Shown: positions 30,759 through 39,613, counted from the first letter of the stretch. The stretch: DNA of 48,209 bases from CAZGWJ01 sp964529445 (GCA_964529445.1 CAZGWJ010000008.1:1-48209), one strand, 5' to 3'. Numbers and translations: made by a program. Notes: generated by a model from the letters alone, not told the origin.

Positions 30759-31471
30759 AGGCGCCCTTTCTTGCCGGAATTCCTCATCGTGCCCTTGACG
30801 CGTCGCAGGTTGTAAAAGAGGAGGAAGGCCGTCCCGAAGATGCCAAGCACGACCATGACGGCGTGGAAAATGACCGGCTCCTTCTCGCTGTAGGCCATGA
30901 TGGCATTCTGGGCAGTGACGAAAATGAACGGCAATCCGATGGTCAGCGGCCAGAAGGAAAGAAGAACGTCCATTTTCGTCGTGGCGACACCACCCTCCCG
31001 GGTGCGCGCCATCTCGGACTTGAACTGGAGCGTGAGCTGAATGACCTGGATCATGCGCACCGCCATCGCGCTCCTGTCCGACGCTTCCTCCAGCGAGATG
31101 GCCCGGTATTCCCGGACCAGTTCATCCAACCGCTCCGATTTCTCGGCGATCTGGATGCGGAATTGGTGGCCGGTCTCCCACTCCCAATCGAGATGGACGG
31201 TCTCATGGAGAACCACCTCGGCGTGAGCCAGTTCCGTGGGATCACCCGAGGAAAGGGCCATCCGCGCGAAGGCCCCCGCCTGCATCTTCCACGCTTCGAC
31301 GTCATGCGGATTCTTGTGAAGGATCCTTCCAAGGTATTCCGCGGCCAGGGCGTATCGTTCCTGCTTCAGGAGTTCCTCGGCCGCCTTCCTCAAGGCGTGT
31401 TCCTCCGTCATCCCGCAAGAGGGACAAACCGCCTCCCCGAAATACTCATTTCTGCAGTTCGGACAGATCAA
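30755..31471 (-). CDS. Zinc-ribbon/TPR-like membrane protein, unknown function
   Basis: The 238-residue protein starts with a Cys4 zinc ribbon (CPNCRNEYFGEAVCPSCG). A helical region resembling one or two TPRs follows (LLKQERYALAAEYLGRIL). Two membrane helices lie near the C-terminus (about 175-192 and 205-225, LPFIFVTAQNAIMAY and VMVVLGIFGTAFLLFYNL), then a basic tail. It overlaps the end of aroK by 26 nt and aroB by 4 nt, so it is firmly inside the aro operon. I recognise no named family. The zinc ribbon plus TPR suggests a protein-interaction or quality-control role at the membrane. Confidence 0.75.
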   Translation of the reverse strand: MICPNCRNEYFGEAVCPSCGMTEEHALRKAAEELLKQERYALAAEYLGRILHKNPHDVEAWKMQAGAFARMALSSGDPTELAHAEVVLHETVHLDWEWETGHQFRIQIAEKSERLDELVREYRAISLEEASDRSAMAVRMIQVIQLTLQFKSEMARTREGGVATTKMDVLLSFWPLTIGLPFIFVTAQNAIMAYSEKEPVIFHAVMVVLGIFGTAFLLFYNLRRVKGTMRNSGKKGRL

Positions 31472-31997
31472 AGGGATGATCCTTGCTCAAACGGCTCATC
31501 AGTTCTTCAGCCACTTCCTCCGGTGTTCGATCGTCCGTCTCGATATGGACAGGCGCCATTTCGTAGGCGATACGACGACTTTCCATCAACTCCCGGATCT
31601 TGAGGATGGGATCAGGAGCGGCAGCCAGGATCGGCCTTTCCGAAAGGCGGGCCTTCACGCGATCCCAAACCTGTTCGGGTCCCGCCTTCAACCAGGCGCA
31701 CCAACCACCCGCCAACAGACGGGAACGGTTCTCCCCGTCCAGCCAGGCCCCACCGCCCGTGGCGATGACCTGCCGTTCCTTCGAAGTCAATTCGCGGACA
31801 AGGTCCCGCTCCAGGGAACGGAAGAAATCCTCGCCCTTCACGCGGAAGATGTCCGCGACCGGCATCCTTTCTTTTTCCTCGATGAGGCGGTCCATGTCCA
31901 GAAACTGGAATCCCAGCTTACGGGAGAGAAGCCCCGCGACGCGGGTCTTGCCGGAGCCCATGAACCCGATGAGAATCACATTGGCGGGGGTTTTCAT
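31446..31997 (-). CDS. aroK: Shikimate kinase AroK
   Basis: AroK phosphorylates shikimate with ATP. The 183-residue P-loop kinase has Walker A GFMGSGKT at 11-18, substrate-binding Asp34/Asp36 in FLDMDRLIEE, FFRSLERDLV with Arg60, the TGGGAWL loop at 80-85 and the adenine-lid Arg121 in SERPIL. This is a standard set at normal length. It starts 6 nt after the aroC stop and overlaps the zinc-ribbon gene. aroK next to pilQ and aroB is a classical proteobacterial arrangement, here with aroC inserted. Confidence 0.96.
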   Translation of the reverse strand: MKTPANVILIGFMGSGKTRVAGLLSRKLGFQFLDMDRLIEEKERMPVADIFRVKGEDFFRSLERDLVRELTSKERQVIATGGGAWLDGENRSRLLAGGWCAWLKAGPEQVWDRVKARLSERPILAAAPDPILKIRELMESRRIAYEMAPVHIETDDRTPEEVAEELMSRLSKDHPFDLSELQK

Positions 31998-32002
31998 GGA
32001 AG

Positions 32003-33163
32003 TCAGTATCCCTTGAGATGCGCCCGATAGGCACGGCAGCGGGCCAGGACCTCCCCCAAGTGGTCGCCCCCCGTTTTTTCCATCAAGGCGTCGGCAAGGG
32101 TCCAGGCACAGATCGCCTCGCCGATGACCGAGCCGGCCGGGACGGCGCAGATGTCCGACCGCTCGTACCCCGCGGACGCCTTCTTTTTCGTCCGGATATC
32201 CACGGAAAGAAGCGGTTTGCGGAGGGTGGCGATCGGCTTTTGGGCCGCCCGGACAACGACCGGTTCCCCGTTGGTCATGCCCCCCTCGATACCCCCCGCG
32301 CGGTTCGTGAAGCGGAAATAACCCCGCCTTCTCGAATGGCCGATTGCGTCATGCACCTTCGACCCCGGCTGGGTTGCCAACTCGAACCCGCGTCCGATCT
32401 CCACCCCTTTGATGGCCTGCATGCTCATCATCGCCTGGGCCAGCCGGCCGTCGAGCCGCCGGTCCCACTGCACATGACTGCCGAGCCCGGGCGGACAACC
32501 GTCGACCACTACCTCGAAAACACCACCCAGCGTATCGCCCTTCCGGGAAGCCCCGTCGATCAGGCGCATCGCCTTTTTCTCCGCGGCGGGGTTCAGCATC
32601 CGGACGGGGGAAGCATCGGCGCAGGCATTGAGCCTCTTCAGGTCGAGGAGGGCTACCTCCGAGGTCGCCGAGCCGATCCTCACAACGTGGCTTTGCACGG
32701 TAATCCCTGCGACGGAAAGCAGTTTCCGGGCCACGGCGCCCGCCGCCACCCGCGCGGCGGTCTCCCGGGCGCTGGCCCGCTCCAGGATGTTCCTCAGGTC
32801 CGTCTGCGCGTATTTCATTCCCCCCGCCAGGTCCGCGTGGCCGGGCCGGGGACGCGTCAAGACGCGGCCCGGAATAGCCGGGGGTTCCGGGCGCATCAGG
32901 GCTTCCCAGGATGCGTAATCGATGTTCTCAATGAACAGCGCGATGGGGGAGCCGAGTGTGAGACCGTGACGGACACCGGAGAGAATGCGGACGCGATCCT
33001 GTTCGATGCGCATCCTTCCGCCGCGGCCATGTCCCTTCTGGCGCCGCGCCAGGTCCGTATCGATCTCCACGGCTGTCAGCGGAAGACGGGCAGGAATGCC
33101 CTCGAGGATGACGGTCAATCCCTTCCCGTGCGATTCACCAGCGGTCAGATATCGGATCGGCAA
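32003..33163 (-). CDS. aroC: Chorismate synthase AroC
   Basis: AroC makes chorismate from EPSP using reduced FMN. The 386-residue protein has LTAGESHGKGL at the start, RGGRMRIE, LGSPIALFIEN, RPGHADLAGGMKYAQTD, ERASARETAARVAAGA and GGIEGGMTNGEP. Length and motifs are typical. The start is a TTG at 33163 with a near-ideal AGGAGG six nt upstream; no ATG is nearby. An intrinsic terminator lies between pilQ and aroC, so aroC, aroK and aroB are either expressed at a lower level by read-through or from an unrecognised promoter. Confidence 0.97.
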   Translation of the reverse strand: MPIRYLTAGESHGKGLTVILEGIPARLPLTAVEIDTDLARRQKGHGRGGRMRIEQDRVRILSGVRHGLTLGSPIALFIENIDYASWEALMRPEPPAIPGRVLTRPRPGHADLAGGMKYAQTDLRNILERASARETAARVAAGAVARKLLSVAGITVQSHVVRIGSATSEVALLDLKRLNACADASPVRMLNPAAEKKAMRLIDGASRKGDTLGGVFEVVVDGCPPGLGSHVQWDRRLDGRLAQAMMSMQAIKGVEIGRGFELATQPGSKVHDAIGHSRRRGYFRFTNRAGGIEGGMTNGEPVVVRAAQKPIATLRKPLLSVDIRTKKKASAGYERSDICAVPAGSVIGEAICAWTLADALMEKTGGDHLGEVLARCRAYRAHLKGY

Positions 33164-33180
33164 GGCGTCCTCCTGGCTTG

Positions 33181-33221
33181 AAAAAAAGAACGGCGCGGCG
33201 GGTCGCCCCGGGACGCGCCGT
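33181..33221 (-). terminator. Intrinsic terminator between pilQ and aroC
   Basis: The minus strand has ACGGCGCG and its exact complement 16 nt later, followed by TTCTTTTTTT. It lies directly after the pilQ stop and before the aroC ribosome binding site, dividing the pilus and aromatic genes. Confidence 0.85.
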
Positions 33222-33243
33222 CGATGGATCCGCCCGTGAACCG

Positions 33244-35580
33244 TCAGTCTTCCAGGAGGGTCGGGGTGATGAAGATGATGAGTTCGACCTTCCGGTGGGT
33301 GCTCTCCTTGCTCCGGAAGAGCGTTCCCAGGAGCGGCAGGCTTCCCAGAAGGGGGATCCTGCGGACACTGTCCGTCATGATATCCCTCATCAAACCGCCG
33401 ATGACGATGGTATCCCCGTTCTTGACGGTGATGGTCGTGTTGGCGGTCTGGGTGCTGGTGGGAGGGACCCCGGCGACCGGCGGCCCCGAGACGGATTGGA
33501 TCGTCGCCGAGACCTGGGTGGTGATGCGTCCATCCTCCGCGATGCGGGGAGTCACGTTCAGGTTGATGGGCAGGGACAACTGGTTGATCACCTGGGTGTT
33601 GGTGACCACCCCTTCGCTCACCGTCTGGGTCATCGTCGTGTAGACGACCGTCTCCGACGTGGAGATGGAAGCCGCCACCCCGCTGGCCGTGGCCACCCGG
33701 GGACGGGACAGCACGCGGCTGTCGGTGCTGGTTTCCAACGCCCGAAGCGTCGCGTTGATGTTGAACCCGCCCCGGACGGTCCCGATGATCAGGGATCCCG
33801 CGAAATCGCTGGGCTCCAGGAGGGCGTTGGCGGAGATGCTGGGGTCACCGGAAGTTGTCTTGTTGGCGGTCCATTGCAGTCCCAGGCTGGCGGCCTTCTC
33901 GGTGGAGACCTCCACGATGCTGGATTCGATCAGGACCTGCGGCAGGCGCACGTCCAGTTCCTTGATAAGTTCCAGCAAAACGCCCATGTTGCTGGCGGCC
34001 TCCCAGATGACCAGGCTCTGGTTGCGGGTGTCGGTCTGGATCCTCCCCTGGGGGGTGAGATAAGCCGTGAGGATGGAGCTGATGGCAACCGGGTCGGCGT
34101 AGTTCATCTTCACGATCCGCGTGATGCGGTCGCTCTCGTTGGAATCCAGTTTGAGGTCGCGCATGGTGCGCTTGTACTGCTCGACGTCTGCCGCGGTGCC
34201 CTTGAGGATCAGGGCGTTTCGCGTGGTATCCATGGTGGTCAGGACGGCGTTGGAAGCCGGCAGGACCGACCGAACCAGGGTATTGAGAGACGCGGGAGTC
34301 ATGTTACCCGGGTAGATGATCTCCATCACCTGCGGCATGATGCCCTTGGTGGCCCTCAATTGGGTCGTCGTCCCGATGCGCAGGAGATTCCCCTGCACCT
34401 CGTAATCGTATCCACCCGGGGCCAACAACACGGCGAGGGCGTGCTTCAGGGGCACGTTCTTGAGGCGTTGCTGGACCGTCCCGGTGACGCCCGTCAGCAT
34501 ATCCACGTCGTAACCGGCCTCGGTCCCGAGGGCCTTGAGCACGACGTTCAGGTCGGCATCCTCCAGATCGACGGAAACGGTCTTGTTCAGGCTGCCCACC
34601 TTCTCCACGGCCTTGTCCTCGGCGGGTGCGTTCAGGGTGACGACCACCTGGTTCAGGTCCTGTGCGATCTGGTGGATGGTGTGGGGCTGGAGGGTCAGCA
34701 TGATCTCGGCGATCGGGGCCAGCCGGGATCCGATCTCGCGGGATTCCACCATCAACAACCCGCCCTTGGTGAGGGCGGGATCGCCCGGTTTGTGGGTAAC
34801 GGTCTTCTCCTTGATGTCCAATTTCGTGCCGTGGAGCCGCACGACCAGCTTCTCCGGACGCGCCAGCTTTCGCACCGTGTATTTCACGGGACCGTCGGCT
34901 GTCAAAACTACCTTCACGCCGGACTCGGTTTGTTTCATGGACATTCCGATGAGCCGGTTGAAGATGCTCTTCTCCATGTTCGCCTTGGCGGCGGCCTTGT
35001 CCCCGGCGGCCTTGGGATCCTTGGTCACGGCAACGGCTTCGTCCACGCTTCCTGAAGCGGTCTTGGCCGCAACGGTCTTCTTGCCGGAAAGGATGAGGGC
35101 GAAGCCGTTCTCCATTTCCTCCAGGCGGCCGTTCAAGGCCTTGGGTGCGTCCGCCACCACGCGGTAGACCCCCCCGGGTTGGACCCCTTTTCTTACGCTC
35201 ACGGCCAAACCGGCACCAGCCGGCAAGGAAGCCGCAACCGAAGTGCCTGGAAAATCGAGGATGTATTTCCCGGGTGCCTTCCGGAAGACCGGCTTGGAGA
35301 CTTTTCGTCCCGTCAACTCCACGCGGGTCTCGTCCCCCTCCTCCAAAACGACGATCGAATCCACGATGGATTTGACAGTCGTCGAGACGGCCGGCTTCCG
35401 GGCCGTCGGCTTCTGGGCGGCCGGCTGGGTCGGTTTCGGCGATGCAGGAGAACTCGCGGACGGACTCCCCCCCAAGTCGATATCGATGGTCTCGGCCGCG
35501 AAAACCAGTCCGAGAGAGGCGACAGCCAGGACCGCTCCCAACAGGATGGGATGAAGCATCCTCCGGTTGATTCGGGTCAT
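33244..35580 (-). CDS. pilQ: Type IV pilus secretin PilQ
   Basis: PilQ forms the outer-membrane channel through which the pilus exits. The 778-residue protein has a signal peptide (LLGAVLAVASLGLVFA) and two AMIN-like beta regions that bind peptidoglycan or PilP. The N0/STN-like part is VSVDLEDADLNVVLKALG, and the N1-type domains include IVKMNYADPVAISSIL. The secretin core has LPQVLIESSIVEVSTEKAAS, VLSRPRVATASGVAASI, VNLNVTPR-like strands and NTTITVKNGDTIVIGGLM, and ends PLLGTLFRSKE...LIIFITPTLLED. I took the ATG at 35580 (AAGGAGA upstream) rather than 35697; it lies 1 nt after the pilP stop. A terminator follows it. Confidence 0.96.
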   Translation of the reverse strand: MTRINRRMLHPILLGAVLAVASLGLVFAAETIDIDLGGSPSASSPASPKPTQPAAQKPTARKPAVSTTVKSIVDSIVVLEEGDETRVELTGRKVSKPVFRKAPGKYILDFPGTSVAASLPAGAGLAVSVRKGVQPGGVYRVVADAPKALNGRLEEMENGFALILSGKKTVAAKTASGSVDEAVAVTKDPKAAGDKAAAKANMEKSIFNRLIGMSMKQTESGVKVVLTADGPVKYTVRKLARPEKLVVRLHGTKLDIKEKTVTHKPGDPALTKGGLLMVESREIGSRLAPIAEIMLTLQPHTIHQIAQDLNQVVVTLNAPAEDKAVEKVGSLNKTVSVDLEDADLNVVLKALGTEAGYDVDMLTGVTGTVQQRLKNVPLKHALAVLLAPGGYDYEVQGNLLRIGTTTQLRATKGIMPQVMEIIYPGNMTPASLNTLVRSVLPASNAVLTTMDTTRNALILKGTAADVEQYKRTMRDLKLDSNESDRITRIVKMNYADPVAISSILTAYLTPQGRIQTDTRNQSLVIWEAASNMGVLLELIKELDVRLPQVLIESSIVEVSTEKAASLGLQWTANKTTSGDPSISANALLEPSDFAGSLIIGTVRGGFNINATLRALETSTDSRVLSRPRVATASGVAASISTSETVVYTTMTQTVSEGVVTNTQVINQLSLPINLNVTPRIAEDGRITTQVSATIQSVSGPPVAGVPPTSTQTANTTITVKNGDTIVIGGLMRDIMTDSVRRIPLLGSLPLLGTLFRSKESTHRKVELIIFITPTLLED

Positions 35581-35581
35581 T

Positions 35582-36013
35582 TCACGGTCTCCTTTTCGAT
35601 CTTGGATATTCGATCCTTCGGTCCCCCTGGACCAGGACGACCTCGTTTTCCGTGATATCGCCCACGACACCGTCGACCCTTTGGTCGTCCGCCGCAAAAA
35701 GCTTCCGGTTCCTCAGGGTGAACCGCACTGATGAATTGCTCCGCCAGGAGAAGAGGGCCAGCGTCACGTCGCCCATCCGGATGACACCGACGAACTCCAA
35801 CTCGCTGATCGAAACGTATCGGCTCTTGTCCACGGTCCCCAGCTGTTTGAAGGGATCCCGGCCCTTGTAAACCGGGACATAGGGAGCGTACACGTCGAAC
35901 CCCAGGAAAGCCGGTTCCGGGACATCGGCTTGCTGGGCGCCGGAGTTCGAAAGAAACCCCACGAGCAGGAACAAGACCGTGAACGACGCGAGCCGGAGGG
36001 ACTTGGCGTTCAT
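35582..36013 (-). CDS. pilP: Type IV pilus assembly lipoprotein-like PilP
   Basis: PilP links the PilMNO inner-membrane complex to the PilQ secretin. The 143-residue protein has an N-terminal signal segment (FTVLFLLVGFLSNSGA) without a lipobox Cys, so it may be a plain signal peptide or anchor, unlike lipidated proteobacterial PilP. The C-terminal beta domain has GRDPFKQLG, then SISELEFVGVIRMGDVTLAL, and ends with VVGDITENEVVLVQGDRR. The 'RDPF' start and 'L.lvG.i...' strand are typical of PilP/GspC-type domains. It overlaps pilO by 4 nt and precedes pilQ by 1 nt. Confidence 0.85.
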   Translation of the reverse strand: MNAKSLRLASFTVLFLLVGFLSNSGAQQADVPEPAFLGFDVYAPYVPVYKGRDPFKQLGTVDKSRYVSISELEFVGVIRMGDVTLALFSWRSNSSVRFTLRNRKLFAADDQRVDGVVGDITENEVVLVQGDRRIEYPRSKRRP

Positions 36014-36555
36014 TTCGAAAGGACCCCCTTCACCATCATCTGGGCCGTGAGGGTCTCGTTCTCCGCCCCCTGCATCCGAACAAGATTGAGACTGTCGGCG
36101 ACCATGTAGACCTCGGCCAGGGACATCCGGTAGAGGAAGGTAAGCAAACCCTGGAAATCCGTGGTGAAACGGACATCGGCCGACATTTCATTGTAGGGGG
36201 CGCCTGCGGCGGGTTTACTCGTGGGAAAAGTCAGGCTGGTGAACTTGACGCGGGAACTCTGCTGGATCGAGTTGAGCGCCTGCACGAACCGGGTCGTCTC
36301 GAGCTTCTTGGGGATGCGAGATTCGAACCATTCGAGTTCGCGCTGCACGGTAGCCGCCTGCTTCTTGAATTCCGCGTAGCGGGCCACGATGCGCTTGGCC
36401 TCGTCCAGGTCCTTCTGCTTCTGGTCCCGCGTCGCGGTGAGTTTCACGATCTCCTGGTTCACGGGCTTCCAGAGGTATTGGTAATAACCGAACAGGATGG
36501 CTGCCAGGACCATGGCGCCGAGGATCAGGTATTGCTGAAGGGGCGTGAGTTTCAT
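36010..36555 (-). CDS. pilO: Type IV pilus inner-membrane protein PilO
   Basis: PilO dimerises with PilN in the periplasm to align the pilus machine. The 181-residue protein has one membrane helix at about 9-27 (YLILGAMVLAAILFGYYQYL), a coiled coil (TATRDQKQKDLDEAKRIVAR) and a ferredoxin-like C-terminal domain. It overlaps pilN and pilP by 4 nt each. Length and architecture are normal for the family, although sequence identity to textbook PilO appears modest. Confidence 0.88.
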   Translation of the reverse strand: MKLTPLQQYLILGAMVLAAILFGYYQYLWKPVNQEIVKLTATRDQKQKDLDEAKRIVARYAEFKKQAATVQRELEWFESRIPKKLETTRFVQALNSIQQSSRVKFTSLTFPTSKPAAGAPYNEMSADVRFTTDFQGLLTFLYRMSLAEVYMVADSLNLVRMQGAENETLTAQMMVKGVLSK

Positions 36556-37112
36556 TTGGGGGCCGCCATGGTGGTCTTGATCTCGTACTGGTACACGCGG
36601 TTCGAACCGGCAAGGACGCTGCTGCTCGTGATGGTCAGGGTCGGAGCCGTCAGGAACGCACTGGGCCGGCCCAGGTTCCGGACGAAGATCTCAAGCATCG
36701 GCTGGGAAAAAGCGTACCCCCGAATCGTCAAGAGGTTCGCATCCTTCGCCCGGCCCTGGACGATGTCCATGATCCAGACATCACTGGGCATCTGGGACGC
36801 AATGGTGTCCAGCGATCCCAGGATCTTTCTCTGCTCGTTGGTCACCGCCTGGGCGACCTTCCGATAACCTTCCAGCCGCGCCTGGCTGGCCTCCAACTCC
36901 TTGATCTCCCGGATCTTCTCCTGGTAACCCGCGGACTCCTCGTCGATTCGGGCGATCTCGGCGGTCAATTGCGCCTTGATCCGATAGCGCGTCGAAAGCA
37001 ACCACCCCAATGCCAGGGATACGGCAAGGAGGGCCAGGACGACATAAAGGACGATGAGGACCTGTTGCCGCCGCTTCTTCTCCTTGACGGGCAATAGGTT
37101 GATCTTGATCAT
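36552..37112 (-). CDS. pilN: Type IV pilus inner-membrane protein PilN
   Basis: The 186-residue protein opens with MIKINLLPVKEKKRR, the cytoplasmic peptide (INLLP) that docks into PilM. A membrane helix follows at about 20-40 (LIVLYVVLALLAVSLALGWL), then a coiled coil and a periplasmic domain. I chose the ATG at 37112, which places INLLP at the N-terminus as in all PilN proteins; the longer ORF start at 37193 lies inside pilM. It follows pilM by 7 nt. Confidence 0.93.
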   Translation of the reverse strand: MIKINLLPVKEKKRRQQVLIVLYVVLALLAVSLALGWLLSTRYRIKAQLTAEIARIDEESAGYQEKIREIKELEASQARLEGYRKVAQAVTNEQRKILGSLDTIASQMPSDVWIMDIVQGRAKDANLLTIRGYAFSQPMLEIFVRNLGRPSAFLTAPTLTITSSSVLAGSNRVYQYEIKTTMAAPK

Positions 37113-37119
37113 GGCCGCC

Positions 37120-38223
37120 TCAATCCGGTCGCCGCATGGCGAGTCCCGTGCAAACACCAAGCTGGAACTCGCGGTCGGCCAGCTGTTCCGCATCGCGGGT
37201 CTTTCCCGATTCGATGTTGCGGAAAACCCCCATGTGCTCGACAGGGATCCCGAGCTTATTGGCCAGGAAACGGTTCAGGTTCTTGAGGCGCGCGCTTCCG
37301 CCGCTCAGGATGATGCGTTCGACGGTCTTCTTGCGGGACTGGGTCTCGTAGTAATCGAAGGAACGGCGGATCTCGCCGAGCAGTTTGTTCAGCACGGGAG
37401 TCATCGTGTCGGACATGCGCAGAACCCGGTCGTCCTTGTCGGGAAGAGCCGTGAGCGAGAAGTCGTCCTCGTCCACCGAGATGGCCCCGTGGGACCGCTT
37501 GAGCTCCTCGGCTTCCGTGAAATCCAGGTTGAACTCCTTCATGATCTCCCGGGTGAAGTCGTTGCCCGCCACCGTGACGTCGCGGGTGAAGCGCGTGGTC
37601 GCCCCCTCCACGATATTGACCGTGGTCAGGGTCGCGCCGACGTTGATCAGGGCCACCGTTTCCTCGGAAGGTTCCAGGCGACTGGCCTCGTACGCGTTCT
37701 CAAGGGCGAAAGCATCCACGTCGATCAACTCCGGGGTCAGGCCGGCCGCCTTCAGCATCTTTAGGTGCTGGTCGACGATGTCGATCTTGGCGGCCACCAG
37801 AAGGACCTCGATCATCTTCTGTCCCTCCTCCTGGACCTCGCCCAGGATCTGGAAGTCGAGGATGACCTGGTCGATGTTGAGGGGGATGTACTGCTCGGCC
37901 TCGTGGGCAATGCCGGTCCGGAGCTGCTCGGCCGTCATGAAGGGCAGTTTCACATAGCGCACGATGACCGCGTCCCCGGAGAGGGAGGTGACCACGTTCT
38001 TCGACTTGATGCCGCTTTCCTTCAGCATCTTCTTGATGGCCTCGGCCACCATGGCGTTCTTGAGCTCGGGGTCCTTGTTCTCCTGGATGTGCTTGGGAAG
38101 GTCGATGATCCCGTAGGCGGTCATCTGCCACTGGTTCGCGGACTGCTTGAGCTGCAGCGCCTTGACGGAGGATGTCCCGACGTCGAGCCCCACGATAGTT
38201 TTTGAGAACAGTCCGAGCATCAC
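37120..38223 (-). CDS. pilM: Type IV pilus actin-like protein PilM
   Basis: PilM is the cytoplasmic actin/FtsA-like ATPase-fold protein that binds the PilN tail. The 367-residue protein has the phosphate-1 motif IVGLDVGTSSVKALQL, VTSLSGDAVIVRYVKLP, LINVGATLTTVNIVE (phosphate 2) and ERIILSGGSARLKNL (adenosine motif). Two starts overlap the pilD stop: GTG at 38223 (GTGA overlap) or ATG at 38220; they differ by one residue. It heads the pilMNOPQ set. Confidence 0.95.
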   Translation of the reverse strand: MMLGLFSKTIVGLDVGTSSVKALQLKQSANQWQMTAYGIIDLPKHIQENKDPELKNAMVAEAIKKMLKESGIKSKNVVTSLSGDAVIVRYVKLPFMTAEQLRTGIAHEAEQYIPLNIDQVILDFQILGEVQEEGQKMIEVLLVAAKIDIVDQHLKMLKAAGLTPELIDVDAFALENAYEASRLEPSEETVALINVGATLTTVNIVEGATTRFTRDVTVAGNDFTREIMKEFNLDFTEAEELKRSHGAISVDEDDFSLTALPDKDDRVLRMSDTMTPVLNKLLGEIRRSFDYYETQSRKKTVERIILSGGSARLKNLNRFLANKLGIPVEHMGVFRNIESGKTRDAEQLADREFQLGVCTGLAMRRPD

Positions 38224-38996
38224 GCCACCCTATCCAGGAGGAATCCCGCCCCACCCGGCATAAACCACACGAAAAGCGCACCCGCCGCTAGGAAAGGCCC
38301 AAACGGTAACTGGGTCTTCCGATGGACCTTGCCGAACGCCAGGAACGGAAGGGTCAGGGTCGCCCCCACTCCGAACGCCAGCAGGACCGCGAGCAGGGAA
38401 GGGGCCAACCCGAGCCAAGCCCCAATCCCGGAAACCATCTTGATGTCGCCGCCGCCCAACCCGTTCGGGAACAGGTGGCCCAGGAACAGCATCAAGGCCC
38501 CTGCTCCCAGGAACCCTTCGGCAGATCCGAGGATCCCCGATTTCGCCCCTCCCGCCATCATCGTTCCGAACAGGAAACCCGCCCCTATGAACAGGTTGTT
38601 GAATGCGTGCGGCAGGATGCGCCATTTTATATCGTTTACGACAAGAAGGACAAGAAAACTCACCCAAAAATAGCTGGCGAGCACCGCCATGGGTTCCTGG
38701 AAGATCCGAGCCGAGCCATAGAAAAGCAGTCCGGTTGCCAACTCGACGAGGGGATATTGCACGGATATGGGCTTGCCGCAATGGCGACAACGACCGCGAA
38801 GGAACAGATAACTCAGGACGGGTATGTTCTCTCGCCACGATAGGGGATGCTTGCAGCGGGGGCAACGGGAGGATGGGGAGAAAGCGATACTCTCCCCGCT
38901 CCGAAGGCGGAGGATACAGACGTTCAGGAAACTGCCAATGCACAATCCAAGCAGGAAGGCGTAGAGAGGCGTGAAGAAGACTTGGATGGGAGCCAC
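38220..38996 (-). CDS. pilD: Prepilin peptidase / N-methyltransferase PilD
   Basis: PilD cleaves the prepilin leader and methylates the new N-terminus. The 258-residue polytopic protein has the GSFLNVCILRL opening, the methyltransferase-domain zinc site with two CxxC pairs (CPRCKHP and CRHCGKP), and PLVELATGLLF. Its two aspartyl-protease residues lie in VNDIKWRILPH and GGGDIKMV. All functional residues are present. It sits between pilA and pilM, separated from pilA by a hairpin. It should also process the PilV- and PilW-like proteins at 17-20 kb. Confidence 0.96.
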   Translation of the reverse strand: MAPIQVFFTPLYAFLLGLCIGSFLNVCILRLRSGESIAFSPSSRCPRCKHPLSWRENIPVLSYLFLRGRCRHCGKPISVQYPLVELATGLLFYGSARIFQEPMAVLASYFWVSFLVLLVVNDIKWRILPHAFNNLFIGAGFLFGTMMAGGAKSGILGSAEGFLGAGALMLFLGHLFPNGLGGGDIKMVSGIGAWLGLAPSLLAVLLAFGVGATLTLPFLAFGKVHRKTQLPFGPFLAAGALFVWFMPGGAGFLLDRVA

Positions 38997-39022
38997 TCCT
39001 TCCTTCGAAAATCGACGGAGGA

Positions 39023-39041
39023 CGGCCCCCTCAAGGGGCCG
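39023..39041 (-). terminator. Hairpin after pilA (attenuating terminator)
   Basis: The minus strand reads CGGCCCC then its complement GGGGCCG around a 5-nt loop. Only a short T run (ATTTTCG) follows about 13 nt later, so it is a weak terminator or mRNA-stabilising hairpin. Placed between the highly expressed major pilin and pilD, it would lower expression of the downstream machinery. Confidence 0.5.
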
Positions 39042-39075
39042 CCCCCCATCCCTCGAACTTCAAGAGTGCCTGGTC

Positions 39076-39552
39076 TTACTCGAACCCGTAGTACGAATAC
39101 GGGAACCTCTTCGAATCCAGCAAGGTGCTGTTGACGTACACGTTGCCGGTCGTCGAGTCGTACATCCAGCCCGTATTGGCATCCTCAGGGATCTGGTTCA
39201 CCTGAGCCTGAAAAACGTTCGCCCCATTCGTATTCGGATGAGGCAGGTTCAAAGCGTTACCATCGAACTTGCCCGTCACCTTGACCGGGGGAATCACTTC
39301 CAGGTACTGGCTGAATCGGTGCTGTGTGTTTTGATTGGCAACGATGTCGACCGGCCAGATGCCCTCGTGGTCCCCGTAGTAGATCGAAGCCGCCGACTTG
39401 AAGCTCCCCAGGTTGCCCTTGGTGGAACCCTCGCGCGACTTCTCCAGCATGTCCGCGAATCGAGGAATCGCGATCGCGGCCAAGATGCCGATGATGGCAA
39501 CCACGATCATGAGCTCGATCAGCGTGAAACCCTTCTGTTTTAAACGAATCAT
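39076..39552 (-). CDS. pilA: Type IV major pilin PilA
   Basis: The 158-residue prepilin has a short leader (MIRLKQKG) cut before FTLIELMIVVAIIGILAAIA, with Glu at mature position 5. The helix continues with IPRFADMLEKSREGSTKGNL. The globular part is small and has no Cys pair for the usual disulfide loop. It contains YYGDHEGIWPVDI and ends SKRFPYSYYGFE; the aromatic tail with YGF resembles short Geobacter-like and thermophile pilins. It has its own strong promoter and AGAGGTG ribosome binding site. It is the only pilin in the core cluster and thus the probable major subunit. Confidence 0.94.
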   Translation of the reverse strand: MIRLKQKGFTLIELMIVVAIIGILAAIAIPRFADMLEKSREGSTKGNLGSFKSAASIYYGDHEGIWPVDIVANQNTQHRFSQYLEVIPPVKVTGKFDGNALNLPHPNTNGANVFQAQVNQIPEDANTGWMYDSTTGNVYVNSTLLDSKRFPYSYYGFE

Positions 39553-39613
39553 GAAGCACCTCTTTCTTTTCGGGTTAAGGCGTACCGACTGACCCATCGC
39601 CTTCCCCAATGAG

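Noticed and set aside
35581..35697. Longer N-terminus for pilQ
   Set aside because: It overlaps pilP; the ATG at 35580 has a good ribosome binding site and directly precedes a signal peptide.
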